24,327 nucleotides of DNA. Origin: CAZHMN01 sp964533705. GTDB lineage: Bacteria > Electryoneota > B3-LCP. Numbering within the stretch: position 1 is the first letter of the stretch; every line of letters starts with the position of its first letter. This document shows positions 14,849 to 22,667 of this stretch, in pieces. The stretch spans positions 1-24,327 of the forward strand of contig CAZHMN010000042.1 in NCBI GenBank assembly GCA_964533705.1. Reading direction: 5' to 3'. The notes beneath the pieces were generated by a model. The model was not told where the DNA came from. It was given only the letters and a program-made list of their open reading frames with translations, and searched no databases. Position numbers and translations under genes: made by a program.

Positions 14849-14948
14849 NNNNNNNNNNNNNNNNNNNNNNNNNNNNNNNNNNNNNNNNNNNNNNNNNNNN
14901 NNNNNNNNNNNNNNNNNNNNNNNNNNNNNNNNNNNNNNNNNNNNNNNN
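14849..14948. other. Assembly gap (100 N) upstream of the phosphofructokinase gene
   Basis: Exactly 100 N, most likely a placeholder of unknown true length. The 14633-14979 spacer otherwise holds a small palindrome (AAGTAT/ATACTT at 14727-14743) and the AGGAAGG site (14966-14972) for the next gene. The gene's promoter is probably hidden in the gap. Confidence 0.9.
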
Positions 14949-14979
14949 CAACTAAGATCACAAACAGGAAGGTATTGCA

Positions 14980-16068
14980 ATGCTTCTCAACATCGCCCTA
15001 TTAACCGGAGGGGGCGACGCACCAGGATTGAACTCGGTCATTCGTGCGGCGGTAAAAACGGCAAAGCTCCAGTACGGAGCCCACATGTTGGGCATCCCAG
15101 ACGGATACGACGGCTTAGTCAAACGGGCTGAACCCTGGCGCCTGGATCTGCCTGACGTCGCCGGATTGCTGTACAGGGGTGGAACCATACTGGGGACTTC
15201 CAACCGCGGCGATCCCTTTCATTACCCCGTTGAGCGGGATGGAAAGATCGTTCATGAGGACAAATCGGGAGATCTCCTGGAACGCCTCACGGAAATTCGA
15301 GTGGATGCACTGATCGTCATCGGTGGAGATGGCAGTCTGAACATCGCCTATGAGCTCTTCAAACGAGGGGCTCCGGTTGTCGGTGTGCCCAAAACGATTG
15401 ACAACGATCTTTCCGCCACCGAAGTTACATTCGGTTTTGACACCGCCATCACCACAGCGACGGAAGCGCTGGATAAACTACATACGACGGCGGAATCGCA
15501 CCACCGGGCGATGGTGTTAGAGGTGATGGGCCGAGATGCGGGTTGGATCGCTCTGGAATCAGGGATAGCGGGCGGTGCGGACGTTATTCTGATCCCTGAA
15601 ATCCCCTTTAAATGGGATGCCATCTACGGCAAAATTGAAGATCGCCGGAAGATGGGACGGAAATTTTCCATTATCGTCGTGGCGGAAGGGGCTTTTCCCG
15701 CAGAAGGTGAAAGAGTCATCCAGGAAACCGCTGAAAAGACCGGCGGATTGGTTCGCCTCGGGGGGATTGGGCAGGTTGTCGGCAGGCAGATCAGCGAGCA
15801 TCTCAAGATGGACACGCGGGTGACGACCCTGGGGCATATTCAGCGGGGCGGCAAGCCCAGCACTTTCGACCGCATCTTAGCGACGCGCATGGGCGTGGAG
15901 GCGGTTCACCTGGTCGTCAGAGGGGAATTCGGCCACATGGTCGCCTTGCGGAACGCAAAAATCGTCAGCGTCCCTCTTGAGGAAGCGGTCGGTCAGCAAA
16001 AACTGGTGGATCCCGAGGGACAGATGGTTAAAACCGCTGAATCGATCGGGATCAATCTGGGGAGGTGA
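14980..16068 (+). CDS. pfkA: 6-phosphofructokinase (ATP- or PPi-dependent, Gly/Lys signature)
   Basis: This enzyme phosphorylates fructose 6-phosphate to the 1,6-bisphosphate in glycolysis. Its 362 residues contain the N-terminal loop LLTGGGDAPGLNSVIRA, the donor-site motif GGDGS (115-119), PKTIDND (137-143) with the catalytic aspartates, and the MGRDAGWIAL substrate region (183-192). Glycine in GGDGS points to ATP, while lysine in PKTIDND is the residue usual in PPi enzymes. This mixed pattern occurs in a known subgroup that is mostly ATP-dependent, so the donor is not certain. The ATG follows AGGAAGG by seven bases. The gene is convergent with the epimerase gene across a hairpin-rich spacer. 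Confidence 0.93.
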   Translation: MLLNIALLTGGGDAPGLNSVIRAAVKTAKLQYGAHMLGIPDGYDGLVKRAEPWRLDLPDVAGLLYRGGTILGTSNRGDPFHYPVERDGKIVHEDKSGDLLERLTEIRVDALIVIGGDGSLNIAYELFKRGAPVVGVPKTIDNDLSATEVTFGFDTAITTATEALDKLHTTAESHHRAMVLEVMGRDAGWIALESGIAGGADVILIPEIPFKWDAIYGKIEDRRKMGRKFSIIVVAEGAFPAEGERVIQETAEKTGGLVRLGGIGQVVGRQISEHLKMDTRVTTLGHIQRGGKPSTFDRILATRMGVEAVHLVVRGEFGHMVALRNAKIVSVPLEEAVGQQKLVDPEGQMVKTAESIGINLGR

Positions 16069-16101
16069 TATAGGTGGGGTTTGGGCTCCATCAAGTTTCT
16101 G

Positions 16102-16123
16102 GCCCGGCCATAAATGACCGGGC
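16102..16123. repeat. Palindromic repeat GCCCGG...CCGGGC
   Basis: GCCCGG (16102-16107) pairs with CCGGGC (16118-16123). After one mismatch CAT/ATG extends the stem. The sequence is followed by TACAATTTT, so it may serve as a terminator after pfkA. Its reverse complement shares 17 identical bases with the left flank of the IS at 18-34. Confidence 0.7.
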
Positions 16124-16239
16124 TACAATTTTCCAAGGGACTATTCTAAAAACAATATTTGGGGTCATTGCCCCGCAGGGACCACTTCTTAGCAAGATAC
16201 GAAGCACCGAATCAATCTTATAATTTACAGGAAGATGCG

Positions 16240-16261
16240 ATTGCTTCGCTTCGCTCGCAAT
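16240..16261. repeat. ATTGC...GCAAT hairpin repeat
   Basis: ATTGC (16240-16244) and GCAAT (16257-16261) enclose TTCGCTTCGCTC, followed by GACTTTTT. This type of short repeat is scattered through many environmental bacterial genomes. Its function is not known. Confidence 0.5.
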
Positions 16262-16349
16262 GACTTTTTAGGATTTTTGGGATAGCCTCTGGATAAAATC
16301 CGTGCTGTTGAATCATCACGATCGGCAATTCTAGATAATCGTCCTCGAA

Positions 16350-16375
16350 GCCGTCGAGTTCGGGGACTCGACGGC
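16350..16375. repeat. Perfect 10-bp hairpin GCCGTCGAGT/ACTCGACGGC
   Basis: A perfect 10-bp stem encloses the loop TCGGGG. It is one of several unrelated hairpins in the spacer between the convergent pfkA and epimerase genes. Confidence 0.75.
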
Positions 16376-16431
16376 ACATCATAGCGATCTATGAGGGGAA
16401 ACCACGGAGGGTTGGCCTTACAATTACCGTA

Positions 16432-16503
16432 GCGGCAGGAGTTATCTTCTGCCGCATTTTTGTGCGGCGATAACGAAGTCGTCCATGCGGCAGCAAGCTG
16501 CCG
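16432..16503. repeat. Cluster of three overlapping/adjacent hairpins
   Basis: GCGGCAG/CTGCCGC (16432-16438 with 16449-16455) overlaps GCCGCA/TGCGGC (16451-16456 with 16463-16468), so only one of the two can form at a time. A third stem, CGGCAG/CTGCCG (16488-16493 with 16498-16503), follows. The arms resemble one another, so other pairings are also possible. No gene is seen in the 16069-16545 spacer. Confidence 0.7.
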
Positions 16504-16545
16504 AACTACCTCTACATTTCTACTTTTTAACCACCCAAATCTTGT

Positions 16546-16944
16546 TCAGGGTTTCTCGACCAGCTCAATCAGTACGCCTGCAGCCTCTTTGGGGTGTAGA
16601 AAGGCGATGCGGGTCCCCCCTACTCCAGCAGTCGGGGTTTCATTTAGAAGACGGGCGCCCTTAGCTTTCAGCCTGGCGATTTCCACTTCGATATCTTCGA
16701 CTTCGAGGCAAATATGGTGCAACCCCGGCCCCTTTTTTTGCAGAAAGGCGGTGATGGGGGAATCTTCGCTGGTGGGGGAGATTAATTCTATTCTGCTTTC
16801 CCCAGCCTGGAAAATGCTGGTCATGACCTTCTGGCCGGTTACTTCCTCACGGCCTTCCCAATTGAGGTTCAGGACATTTTTATAGGCAGCTTCCGCCGCA
16901 TCCAGGTCAGTGACTGCGATGGCAACATGGTCTAACTTCTTCAT
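16546..16944 (-). CDS. mce: Methylmalonyl-CoA epimerase
   Basis: This enzyme interconverts (R)- and (S)-methylmalonyl-CoA, linking propionyl-CoA to succinyl-CoA through the B12-dependent mutase. It has 132 residues of the vicinal-oxygen-chelate (glyoxalase-like) fold, with two beta-alpha modules beginning KKLDHVAIAVTDL and GPGLHHICLEVEDI. Likely metal ligands are H6, Q38, H76 and E127. GVGGTRIAFLHPKEAAGVLIEL is a close family signature. Its ATG overlaps the helicase stop (TAATG), so translation is coupled to that gene. The mutase genes are not in the window. Confidence 0.92.
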   Translation of the reverse strand: MKKLDHVAIAVTDLDAAEAAYKNVLNLNWEGREEVTGQKVMTSIFQAGESRIELISPTSEDSPITAFLQKKGPGLHHICLEVEDIEVEIARLKAKGARLLNETPTAGVGGTRIAFLHPKEAAGVLIELVEKP

Positions 16945-19892
16945 TAATCCTCCCGATCTTCGCCCTCTTTTCGTTCAAAAAAACTCTTCAGCGCGGCGAT
17001 GATATCATCCTGCGAGTTGAAAATCTCTACGTGCACGGGAAGAGACTGCAAGAAAGCTTCACCGTAACGCGTTGAAACCAGGCGCGAGTCACAAATCAGG
17101 GCTACGCCGCGATCGCTCTTCGAACGAATCAGGCGGCCGATGCCCTGGCGCAGGCGGATAACCGCTTCAGGCACAGTATAATACATAAAGGGGTCTTTTC
17201 CTTCACTTTTCAGTTTTTCCAAACGCGCTTCGACTAAGGGTTCTGAGGGTACTTCGAAGGGCAGTTTGGCCACAAACAAGAGCTCGAGGGCTTCGCCCAT
17301 GACGTCAATGCCTTCCCAAAAGCTGTCGGTTCCCAGCAAGACTGATCCGGGTTCATCGCGAAATTGCCTCAGCAAACGGTCGCGCGATCCGCTCTGGCCC
17401 TGCACCAGCAGCCTTTTAGCGGTTTTACTCTTTTCCAACGCCCGACCGACCGCCTGCAACATGCGATGGGAGGTAAATAACCCCAGAGTCCCGCGCTGCA
17501 ATTTCTTCAGCAAACTTTCGATAAGCTGAATTACTTCAGCTTCGAAATGGGGATTTTTCGGCGATGGAAGATAGGCGGTCAAACCGATCAACATCTGGCG
17601 TTCGAAATCAAAGGGGCTGCCGAGCTTGAGAGTGGCGACGTTTTCCTCTTCTTTCAGGCCGATTTTCCGCAGGAAATAGTGAAAACGATCCGCGACCGTC
17701 AGGGTGGCGGAAGTCATTATTCCGGTGCGGAGAGGATCGAATAAATGCTGCTTTAGAATTTCCCCCGCGTTCAGCGGTGCGGCATATAATATCGCATCGT
17801 TTTCCGACCTGCGGGGCAATTCCGCCCAGTAAACCCAATTGTCATCGGGGGGAGCCGTGAAAAACTCGAGCGTCTCGCGGTAATTTCGAATTTCTTCCTG
17901 GGCTCCTCGTAGATCGTCCACCCATTCATCGCCGCGAGGCAGGACGCCGGAAGGTATATCACCTAACGTCGTGATAATCTGAGCGATTGACTTTTCAGCC
18001 TTCAATGCCGCCTGGATCAGGGGGGAGGCGGTGCCGGGCAATTCATCCAGAAACTGATCGGGTTGACGTAGGCGCAGCTTTTGAGTGTAAGTGTTTTGCT
18101 GTGGCGGGATTGCCGCCCGCAACGACGCGGTTAATTTCTGAAAAAAATCGGCTGCAGCACGGTTTAGAACGGCTACATCGTTGGCTGCGGCTTCCACGAC
18201 TTTCGTCAAAGCCGGCAGCACCGGGTGGTCGGATGAAGCTGCGCCCACACCCAGAAGCATCTGCGCCAGGAAGCCCGTGGGGACTGCGGCCGGTTCGAAC
18301 ATTCGATTCGTCCAGAAGCGGAACATCCAGGAGCTCAGTTCCTTTCCCAGGTGTTGTGATGCCGCCCGTTCGAGATGATGAGCTTCATCAATGACCAGGG
18401 TTTTGTAGGCTCCGATAGGGACGCGGTTGGAGGCCAGATCGGACATCAATAGGGCGTGATTGACCACCACGACATGGGCCCGCCCGGCGGCGGTTCGAAT
18501 GCGGGTGTGGAAGCAACGGTGGCGTTCCCCGCAGCGCTTGCCCCGGCAACTACCCGCATCCGAAGCTATGCGCATCCAGAGAGCTCCGGAGCCTTCTCCG
18601 CCAAAAGCGCTCACTTCAGCGATATCTCCGGTGCGGGTTTGTTCCGCCCACAGAACCAGGGGAAGCAAGGCCTGCCGTTCGTTATTCGAAAGGCGCAGCG
18701 GCTGATCGCTGGTCAAGTTGACCCAGCGTCTCCGGCAGAGGTAATTATTGCGACCTTTCAGGAGTACTGCGCTGAATTTGAGGGGTAACGCTTCCACCAG
18801 AGCGGGTAAATCCTTGAAAAACAACTGCTCCTGGAGATTGCGCGTATTGGTACTAACGATCACCCGTTCGCCTAGATCGCCATTGGCCTTTGCCCAGTGG
18901 ATAGCGGGAACCAGATAAGCCAGAGACTTACCGACACCGGTTCCTGCCTCAACGGCTAAAAGTCCGCCTTCATTCAAGGCGGCGGCGACCGCGGTCGCCA
19001 TTTGCACCTGCTGGGGGCGAGATTCGAATCCGGGGAGCTCTTTAGACAGGGGGCCTTTTTCACGGAAAAAGACGGCGACCTCTTCCTCATCAATTTCTAG
19101 ATAGGCCGCTTCTTCATCGGCCTGGACACGGGCGGCTTCAATGGAAGCGGCGGCGGGAATCCTGCCGATGACATTATCGGTCAGATAAGGAAGCTGATAG
19201 GGGCGCAATCGGCCTTCCACCGATGAGGTCTTAATAAGATATTCCGCCCAGGCGGAGAAAATCCAGGCTGAGGGATGCGGTAATCCGTCGGCCAGGCGTC
19301 TCATGAGATCAGCCGCCGTGATATCAATTCTATTGAAATGGGATAACAGGTGCAGGAGTATTCGACCGGCCTGGCGGGCGTCCGGTTCGGCGCGGTGCTT
19401 TTCTTTGGCGTAAAGATTAAAATAGCTTCCCAGTGAAGACAGGGATCTCAACGGTATGGTGGGCAACAGAACTCGCGCCAGAAGCGCCGTATCCACCGCT
19501 CTATTACCCGCCAGTTTTCTCGTCATGCCCGATCTTCGAAGAGCGGCTTTTAAGAACGAGAGGTCAAAAGAGACGTTATGCCCGACCAGAGGATCACCGC
19601 TCATAAAGTCCAGGAAGTTTCTAAAGACGACATCTTCTCGGGGCTGGCCTTTCAGCATGGAGTCCCGGATGCCGGTGAGGTTGGTGATAAAGGGGGGCAA
19701 GGAGAAAGGACAGGCGATCAGTGAGGTAAATTTGTCTTCTTCGGAGCCGTTCACAAAGCGCACCGCTGCAAGTTCGATGACGCGCTCAACGTTGGGATCC
19801 AGGCCCGTGGTTTCCACATCAAATGCCACGAACCTCGACAGATTAAGTGCCTGCAAAAGATCGGCGGGTAGTTGTAGAATTGGTGGTTTCAT
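16944..19892 (-). CDS. dinG: DinG-family helicase with N-terminal DnaQ-like exonuclease
   Basis: This 982-residue DNA repair enzyme combines a 3'-5' exonuclease with a superfamily 2 helicase, as in the DinG of Bacillus-type bacteria. The exonuclease (about 18-185) has a complete DEDDh set: D25 and E27 in FDVETTGLD, D110 in NVSFDLSFL, H166 and D171. The helicase has Walker A EAGTGVGKS (315-323) and DEAH at 502-505. Four cysteines (386, 449, 454, 460) are spaced like the [4Fe-4S] site of XPD/DinG enzymes. Helicase motif VI QGIGRLIRS is near the C-terminus. The frame opens at a TTG at 19937, but that start would run through a hairpin, so ATG at 19892 is preferred. Confidence 0.88.
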   Translation of the reverse strand: MKPPILQLPADLLQALNLSRFVAFDVETTGLDPNVERVIELAAVRFVNGSEEDKFTSLIACPFSLPPFITNLTGIRDSMLKGQPREDVVFRNFLDFMSGDPLVGHNVSFDLSFLKAALRRSGMTRKLAGNRAVDTALLARVLLPTIPLRSLSSLGSYFNLYAKEKHRAEPDARQAGRILLHLLSHFNRIDITAADLMRRLADGLPHPSAWIFSAWAEYLIKTSSVEGRLRPYQLPYLTDNVIGRIPAAASIEAARVQADEEAAYLEIDEEEVAVFFREKGPLSKELPGFESRPQQVQMATAVAAALNEGGLLAVEAGTGVGKSLAYLVPAIHWAKANGDLGERVIVSTNTRNLQEQLFFKDLPALVEALPLKFSAVLLKGRNNYLCRRRWVNLTSDQPLRLSNNERQALLPLVLWAEQTRTGDIAEVSAFGGEGSGALWMRIASDAGSCRGKRCGERHRCFHTRIRTAAGRAHVVVVNHALLMSDLASNRVPIGAYKTLVIDEAHHLERAASQHLGKELSSWMFRFWTNRMFEPAAVPTGFLAQMLLGVGAASSDHPVLPALTKVVEAAANDVAVLNRAAADFFQKLTASLRAAIPPQQNTYTQKLRLRQPDQFLDELPGTASPLIQAALKAEKSIAQIITTLGDIPSGVLPRGDEWVDDLRGAQEEIRNYRETLEFFTAPPDDNWVYWAELPRRSENDAILYAAPLNAGEILKQHLFDPLRTGIMTSATLTVADRFHYFLRKIGLKEEENVATLKLGSPFDFERQMLIGLTAYLPSPKNPHFEAEVIQLIESLLKKLQRGTLGLFTSHRMLQAVGRALEKSKTAKRLLVQGQSGSRDRLLRQFRDEPGSVLLGTDSFWEGIDVMGEALELLFVAKLPFEVPSEPLVEARLEKLKSEGKDPFMYYTVPEAVIRLRQGIGRLIRSKSDRGVALICDSRLVSTRYGEAFLQSLPVHVEIFNSQDDIIAALKSFFERKEGEDRED

Positions 19893-19905
19893 CACACAAT
19901 GAAAG

Positions 19906-19926
19906 GGGACGCGAATAACGCGTCCC
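19906..19926 (-). terminator. Hairpin terminator between gcvPB and dinG
   Basis: GGGACGCG/CGCGTCCC is a perfect 8-bp, GC-rich stem with a five-base loop. On the minus strand it is followed by CCTTT. It lies 32 bases after the gcvPB stop codon and just before dinG, fitting an intrinsic terminator with a modest T-run. Confidence 0.6.
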
Positions 19927-19958
19927 GCTTTAAACAATAAACGATCACAGCAGGACTG

Positions 19959-21143
19959 TCATTTGCCAACCGCCGGATCGTCTTTTGAAGGATCATAAGC
20001 GACGTCCAGCAGGCGAGCCGCGGCGGCTTCATTCAAGCGACCGACCGGTGTCGTGTAAGGGGCACCGTGGAGCAGCTCGGGGTTGTCCTTCGCCTCCTCC
20101 GCGATCTTGGTCATCGCTTCGGCGAAGGCATCCAGTGTTTCCCTGGATTCAGTTTCGGTCGGTTCGATCATCAGGGCTTCGTGGACAATCAGCGGGAAGT
20201 AGATCGTGGGGGCATGGAAGCCGTAATCCAGAAGGCGCTTGGCGACGTCACTGGTTTTCACGCCGTATTCCTTCAGCGGGTCTCCGGAGAAGACCACCTC
20301 GTGCATCGGCGTACGCTTGTAGGGCAGTTCATAATGCGCTTCCAAGAGCCTGCGCAGGTAGTTAGCATTGATGACGGCGCGTTCACTGGCGTGACGCAAC
20401 CCGTCCGCNNNNNNNNNNNNNNNNNNNNNNNNNNNNNNNNNNNNNNNNNNNNNNNNNNNNNNNNNNNNNNNNNNNNNNNNNNNNNNNNNNNNNNNNNNNN
20501 NNNNNNNNTTGGTGATCATCATAGCGGCTACCTGATCGTCAAGGATGGCTTTTAAAGCATCCAGATCAATCAGACCATCGGAATCCGAGGGGATTTGCAC
20601 GACTTCGTAGCCTGCAGTGATGATGGAAGCAGGGTTGGTGCCGTGAGCGCTGTCGGGAATGATGACCTTCTTCCTGGGATCACCCTTCGATTCGTGGTAG
20701 GCACGCATGAGCAAAAGGCCGGTCAATTCGCCGTGCGCCCCGGCAGCGGGTTGCAATGTGATCCCGTCCATGCCGGAGATTTCCACTAAGGCATCGCTCA
20801 GTTCCACCATGAGACGGAGAGCGCCTTGAACGTCCCACGCTTCCTGGAAAGGATGGAGGCCGGTGAAACCGGAGAGGCGGGCGGTCAGCTCGTTGATCTT
20901 GGGATTGTACTTCATGGTGCAGGAGCCCAGCGGATAGAAGCCGCGCTCGATGTTGTGGTTCTTCGTGGAAAGGTTGACGAAGTGCCGCATGGTTTCGGGT
21001 TCGCTGACCTCTGGCAGGCCGATGGGGCCTTTTCGCCGCAGGGATTCGGGGATTAGATTATCCTGGTGCGGCACGTCTGACTCTGGGAGCCTGACTCCGC
21101 GCTTACCAGGTTTAGATACTTCGAAGATGAGTTTATCGTACAT
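19959..21143 (-). CDS. gcvPB: Glycine dehydrogenase (decarboxylating) subunit 2, interrupted by a gap
   Basis: This is the PLP-binding subunit of the two-subunit P-protein of the glycine cleavage system. It starts MYDKLIFEVSKPGKRG and includes STKNHNIERGFYPLGSCTMKYNPK, QPAAGAHGELTGLLLMRAYH and DSAHGTNPAS, all typical. The 100-N gap removes the part that should hold the LHKTFSTPHGGGGPG segment with the PLP lysine. Family members have about 480-490 residues; the apparent 394 suggests about 90 more are missing than the N run allows. The C-terminal part (YKRTPMHEVVFSGDPLKEYGV, IYFPLIVHEALMIEPTETES) is intact. Subunit 1 (gcvPA), usually just upstream, is absent; hicBA is there instead. Confidence 0.93.
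   Translation of the reverse strand: MYDKLIFEVSKPGKRGVRLPESDVPHQDNLIPESLRRKGPIGLPEVSEPETMRHFVNLSTKNHNIERGFYPLGSCTMKYNPKINELTARLSGFTGLHPFQEAWDVQGALRLMVELSDALVEISGMDGITLQPAAGAHGELTGLLLMRAYHESKGDPRKKVIIPDSAHGTNPASIITAGYEVVQIPSDSDGLIDLDALKAILDDQVAAMMITXXXXXXXXXXXXXXXXXXXXXXXXXXXXXXXXXXADGLRHASERAVINANYLRRLLEAHYELPYKRTPMHEVVFSGDPLKEYGVKTSDVAKRLLDYGFHAPTIYFPLIVHEALMIEPTETESRETLDAFAEAMTKIAEEAKDNPELLHGAPYTTPVGRLNEAAAARLLDVAYDPSKDDPAVGK
20409..20508. other. Assembly gap (100 N) inside gcvPB
   Basis: Exactly 100 N within the coding region. The family alignment implies the real gap is longer, around 375 bp, so the length should be read as a placeholder. Confidence 0.9.
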
Positions 21144-21266
21144 GGGGTGTTTATTGGTATGACATTGTATGAAGATTATTACTGAGACTGGTGTTTCATG
21201 AAGATCTATTGCTTTTAACCTATATTCAATCGTTTAATATTTGCATTAGATTTCTATTAAGCACAA

Positions 21267-21494
21267 TCAGAGAAGTTGCAGAAACTGATCGACCTCGATT
21301 CGCGCTTGTTTTAAAATGTGAGCCAACGTTGAACGCTTGACCGTGCGATGAGCTGGTACAGTAATCTTGAGTATCTCATCACCCAAACGCTTTTGGAGTC
21401 GGACATGACTTCCCCTCTGCCGCACAACAACCCAGCTATCCCGCTGTAAAGCCTTAATAATTCGGGTGTACGACAGACTGGGGATTTTTGTCAC
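21267..21494 (-). CDS. hicA: HicA-type mRNA interferase toxin
   Basis: This 75-residue toxin would cut mRNA. The double-stranded-RNA-binding-like fold is shown by TRIIKALQRDSWVVVRQRGSHVRLQK, with catalytic H30 in GSHVRL, and by the ending VPAHRTVKRSTLAHILKQARIEVDQFLQ, which is highly typical of HicA. The start is GTG at 21494, overlapping the hicB stop by four bases (GTGA), so the toxin is made only after the antitoxin is translated. About 120 bp separate it from gcvPB. Confidence 0.9.
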   Translation of the reverse strand: MTKIPSLSYTRIIKALQRDSWVVVRQRGSHVRLQKRLGDEILKITVPAHRTVKRSTLAHILKQARIEVDQFLQLL

Positions 21495-21694
21495 AGTTCG
21501 ATCTCCTGTACTAAGGCATTCTGATCAGAAATCGAATCGTCTTCAACAGGTTCGAGATATAGTTCGATCGCTTCCTTGATGTTTGCTAATGCTTCTTCCA
21601 CCGTTTCACCCTCGCTAATACAACCAGGTAATGAAGGAACGTAGACGGTATAACCTCCTTCATCACTTGATTCTAAAATTACCTTAAATCTCAT
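21491..21694 (-). CDS. hicB: HicB-type antitoxin
   Basis: This 67-residue antitoxin would bind and neutralise HicA. The partly degraded RNase H-like fold of HicB is seen in FKVILESSDEGGYTVYVPSLPGCISEGETVEEALANIKEAIELYLE. It is the short form without a clear C-terminal DNA-binding domain, so autoregulation is uncertain. The ATG follows GGAGG (21702-21706) by seven bases. The order hicB-hicA is the reverse of the classic E. coli hicAB but common in other bacteria. A TATAAT box (21718-21723, minus strand) lies 23 bp upstream. Confidence 0.9.
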   Translation of the reverse strand: MRFKVILESSDEGGYTVYVPSLPGCISEGETVEEALANIKEAIELYLEPVEDDSISDQNALVQEIEL

Positions 21695-21717
21695 AATCTC
21701 GCCTCCTTACACTGGTG

Positions 21718-21746
21718 ATTATAACTCTCATATTCCCAATTAACTA
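21718..21746 (-). promoter_or_regulatory. Possible hicBA promoter
   Basis: A perfect -10 hexamer TATAAT (21718-21723) has only a weak -35 match (TAGTTA, 21741-21746) at 17 bp, overlapping the stop codon of the upstream cupin gene. Confidence 0.4.
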
Positions 21747-22229
21747 CCCCATCTTAATCGCCCAGTCATAGGGGATTTCATCGCTGTCGTAGGGCAGGCG
21801 GTACTCGTCGGGTTCGGCGTAGTTATAGATGTTTGTGGGAACGTTGATCACCAGAGATTCTATTTCGCTGACGCCCTTCCAGCCGTGCCAGACTCCGGCG
21901 GGGATGCGCACCAATTTGGGGTTGTGGTCGCCCAAGAAGAATTCATTCAATCTTCCCTTTGTGGCGCTGCCTTCCCTTCCGTCATAGAGCACCAGCTTGA
22001 CCATTCCCTTGACGCAGGCGACGTAATCGTTCTGGTTCTTATGGTAGTGCCAGGCTTTCACTACACCCGGATAGTTGGTGGTCATGTAAACCTGGCCGAA
22101 TTTTTCGAACATCTCCTCATCAGAGCGTAGAATTTCCATCAAGCGGCCGCGCTCGTCGGGGATCACCTTCAGTTCTTTGACTTTAACGCCATCAATTAGT
22201 TCTTTGTGGGGAGTTTCGTAACGTTTCAC
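21744..22229 (-). CDS. RmlC-like cupin (dTDP-4-dehydrorhamnose 3,5-epimerase related)
   Basis: This 161-residue cupin resembles the epimerases that make dTDP-L-rhamnose. KVKELKVIPDERGRLMEILRSDE leads into the barrel, which has WHYHKNQNDYVACVKG (60-75; H61 and H63), VLYD, RIPAGVWHGW (108-117; H115) and an RmlC-like end, YNYAEPDEYRLPYDSDEIPYDW. No other rhamnose genes are nearby, so its substrate may be another nucleotide sugar. The start is GTG at 22229, decided by GGAGG (22235-22239) five bases upstream; the reading frame could otherwise run nine codons further to 22256. It has its own promoter. Confidence 0.82.
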   Translation of the reverse strand: MKRYETPHKELIDGVKVKELKVIPDERGRLMEILRSDEEMFEKFGQVYMTTNYPGVVKAWHYHKNQNDYVACVKGMVKLVLYDGREGSATKGRLNEFFLGDHNPKLVRIPAGVWHGWKGVSEIESLVINVPTNIYNYAEPDEYRLPYDSDEIPYDWAIKMG

Positions 22230-22294
22230 ACTATCCTCCACGTTTTCTAAATTCACTAATGCGGATTGCTTTATGGGATCTGCATTCCGAGATA

Positions 22295-22323
22295 AATTTA
22301 CTCATTTATGAGCCAAAAGTCAA
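22295..22323 (-). promoter_or_regulatory. Promoter of the RmlC-like gene with embedded palindrome
   Basis: On the minus strand, TTGACT (22318-22323), a 17-bp spacer and TAAATT (22295-22300) form a likely promoter. The spacer contains the perfect inverted repeat CTCAT-TT-ATGAG (22301-22312), directly beside the -10 box, which could bind a regulator. Confidence 0.55.
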
Positions 22324-22364
22324 CTTCATTTCAGCGCATTCCCGTAAAGCCAGAAGGGGGAATC

Positions 22365-22667
22365 TCATTTATAAACCTCCAGAATAATCCACTTTCTGGG
22401 ATTGGACGGTTTCACCCCGCGATCCAGGTAGAGCAGGGCGTGCAGGCCAGTGTCAGTTTTTACTTCGAAATAATTGCGATGACGGCGATTTCTCCAGTCC
22501 CGCCTGGAAGCCACGGGAGAAAAGCCCCAATCCTGCCAGTTACGCAGAATCTCCTGGACCTGATGTTCATCGCCCCCCCACAGGAAACGAAGGGGCGAAC
22601 CGCCCTCGGAGGTTTCCAGAACGGTGATTTCCTCACCTACGAAAGTGGGCTCTTTATCAGGCTTCAT
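22365..22667 (-). CDS. Small DUF6504-like protein
   Basis: This 100-residue soluble protein reads LRFLWGGDEHQVQEILRNWQDWG in the middle and HRNYFEVKTDTGLHALLYLD...KWIILEVYK at the end. The pattern of a tryptophan-rich strand-helix followed by YF.V.T..G....LY.D....W.L..VY is that of DUF6504-type proteins, whose function is not known. The ATG at 22667 lies inside the end of the membrane-protein gene, an 11-base overlap, so the two are likely coupled. The frame is open further upstream, but that part is read as a different frame of the neighbour. Confidence 0.6.
   Translation of the reverse strand: MKPDKEPTFVGEEITVLETSEGGSPLRFLWGGDEHQVQEILRNWQDWGFSPVASRRDWRNRRHRNYFEVKTDTGLHALLYLDRGVKPSNPRKWIILEVYK

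Noticed and set aside
19893..19937. Upstream TTG start for the DinG-like gene
   Set aside because: It would place a perfect hairpin, probably the terminator of gcvPB, inside the coding region and add residues unlike the family.
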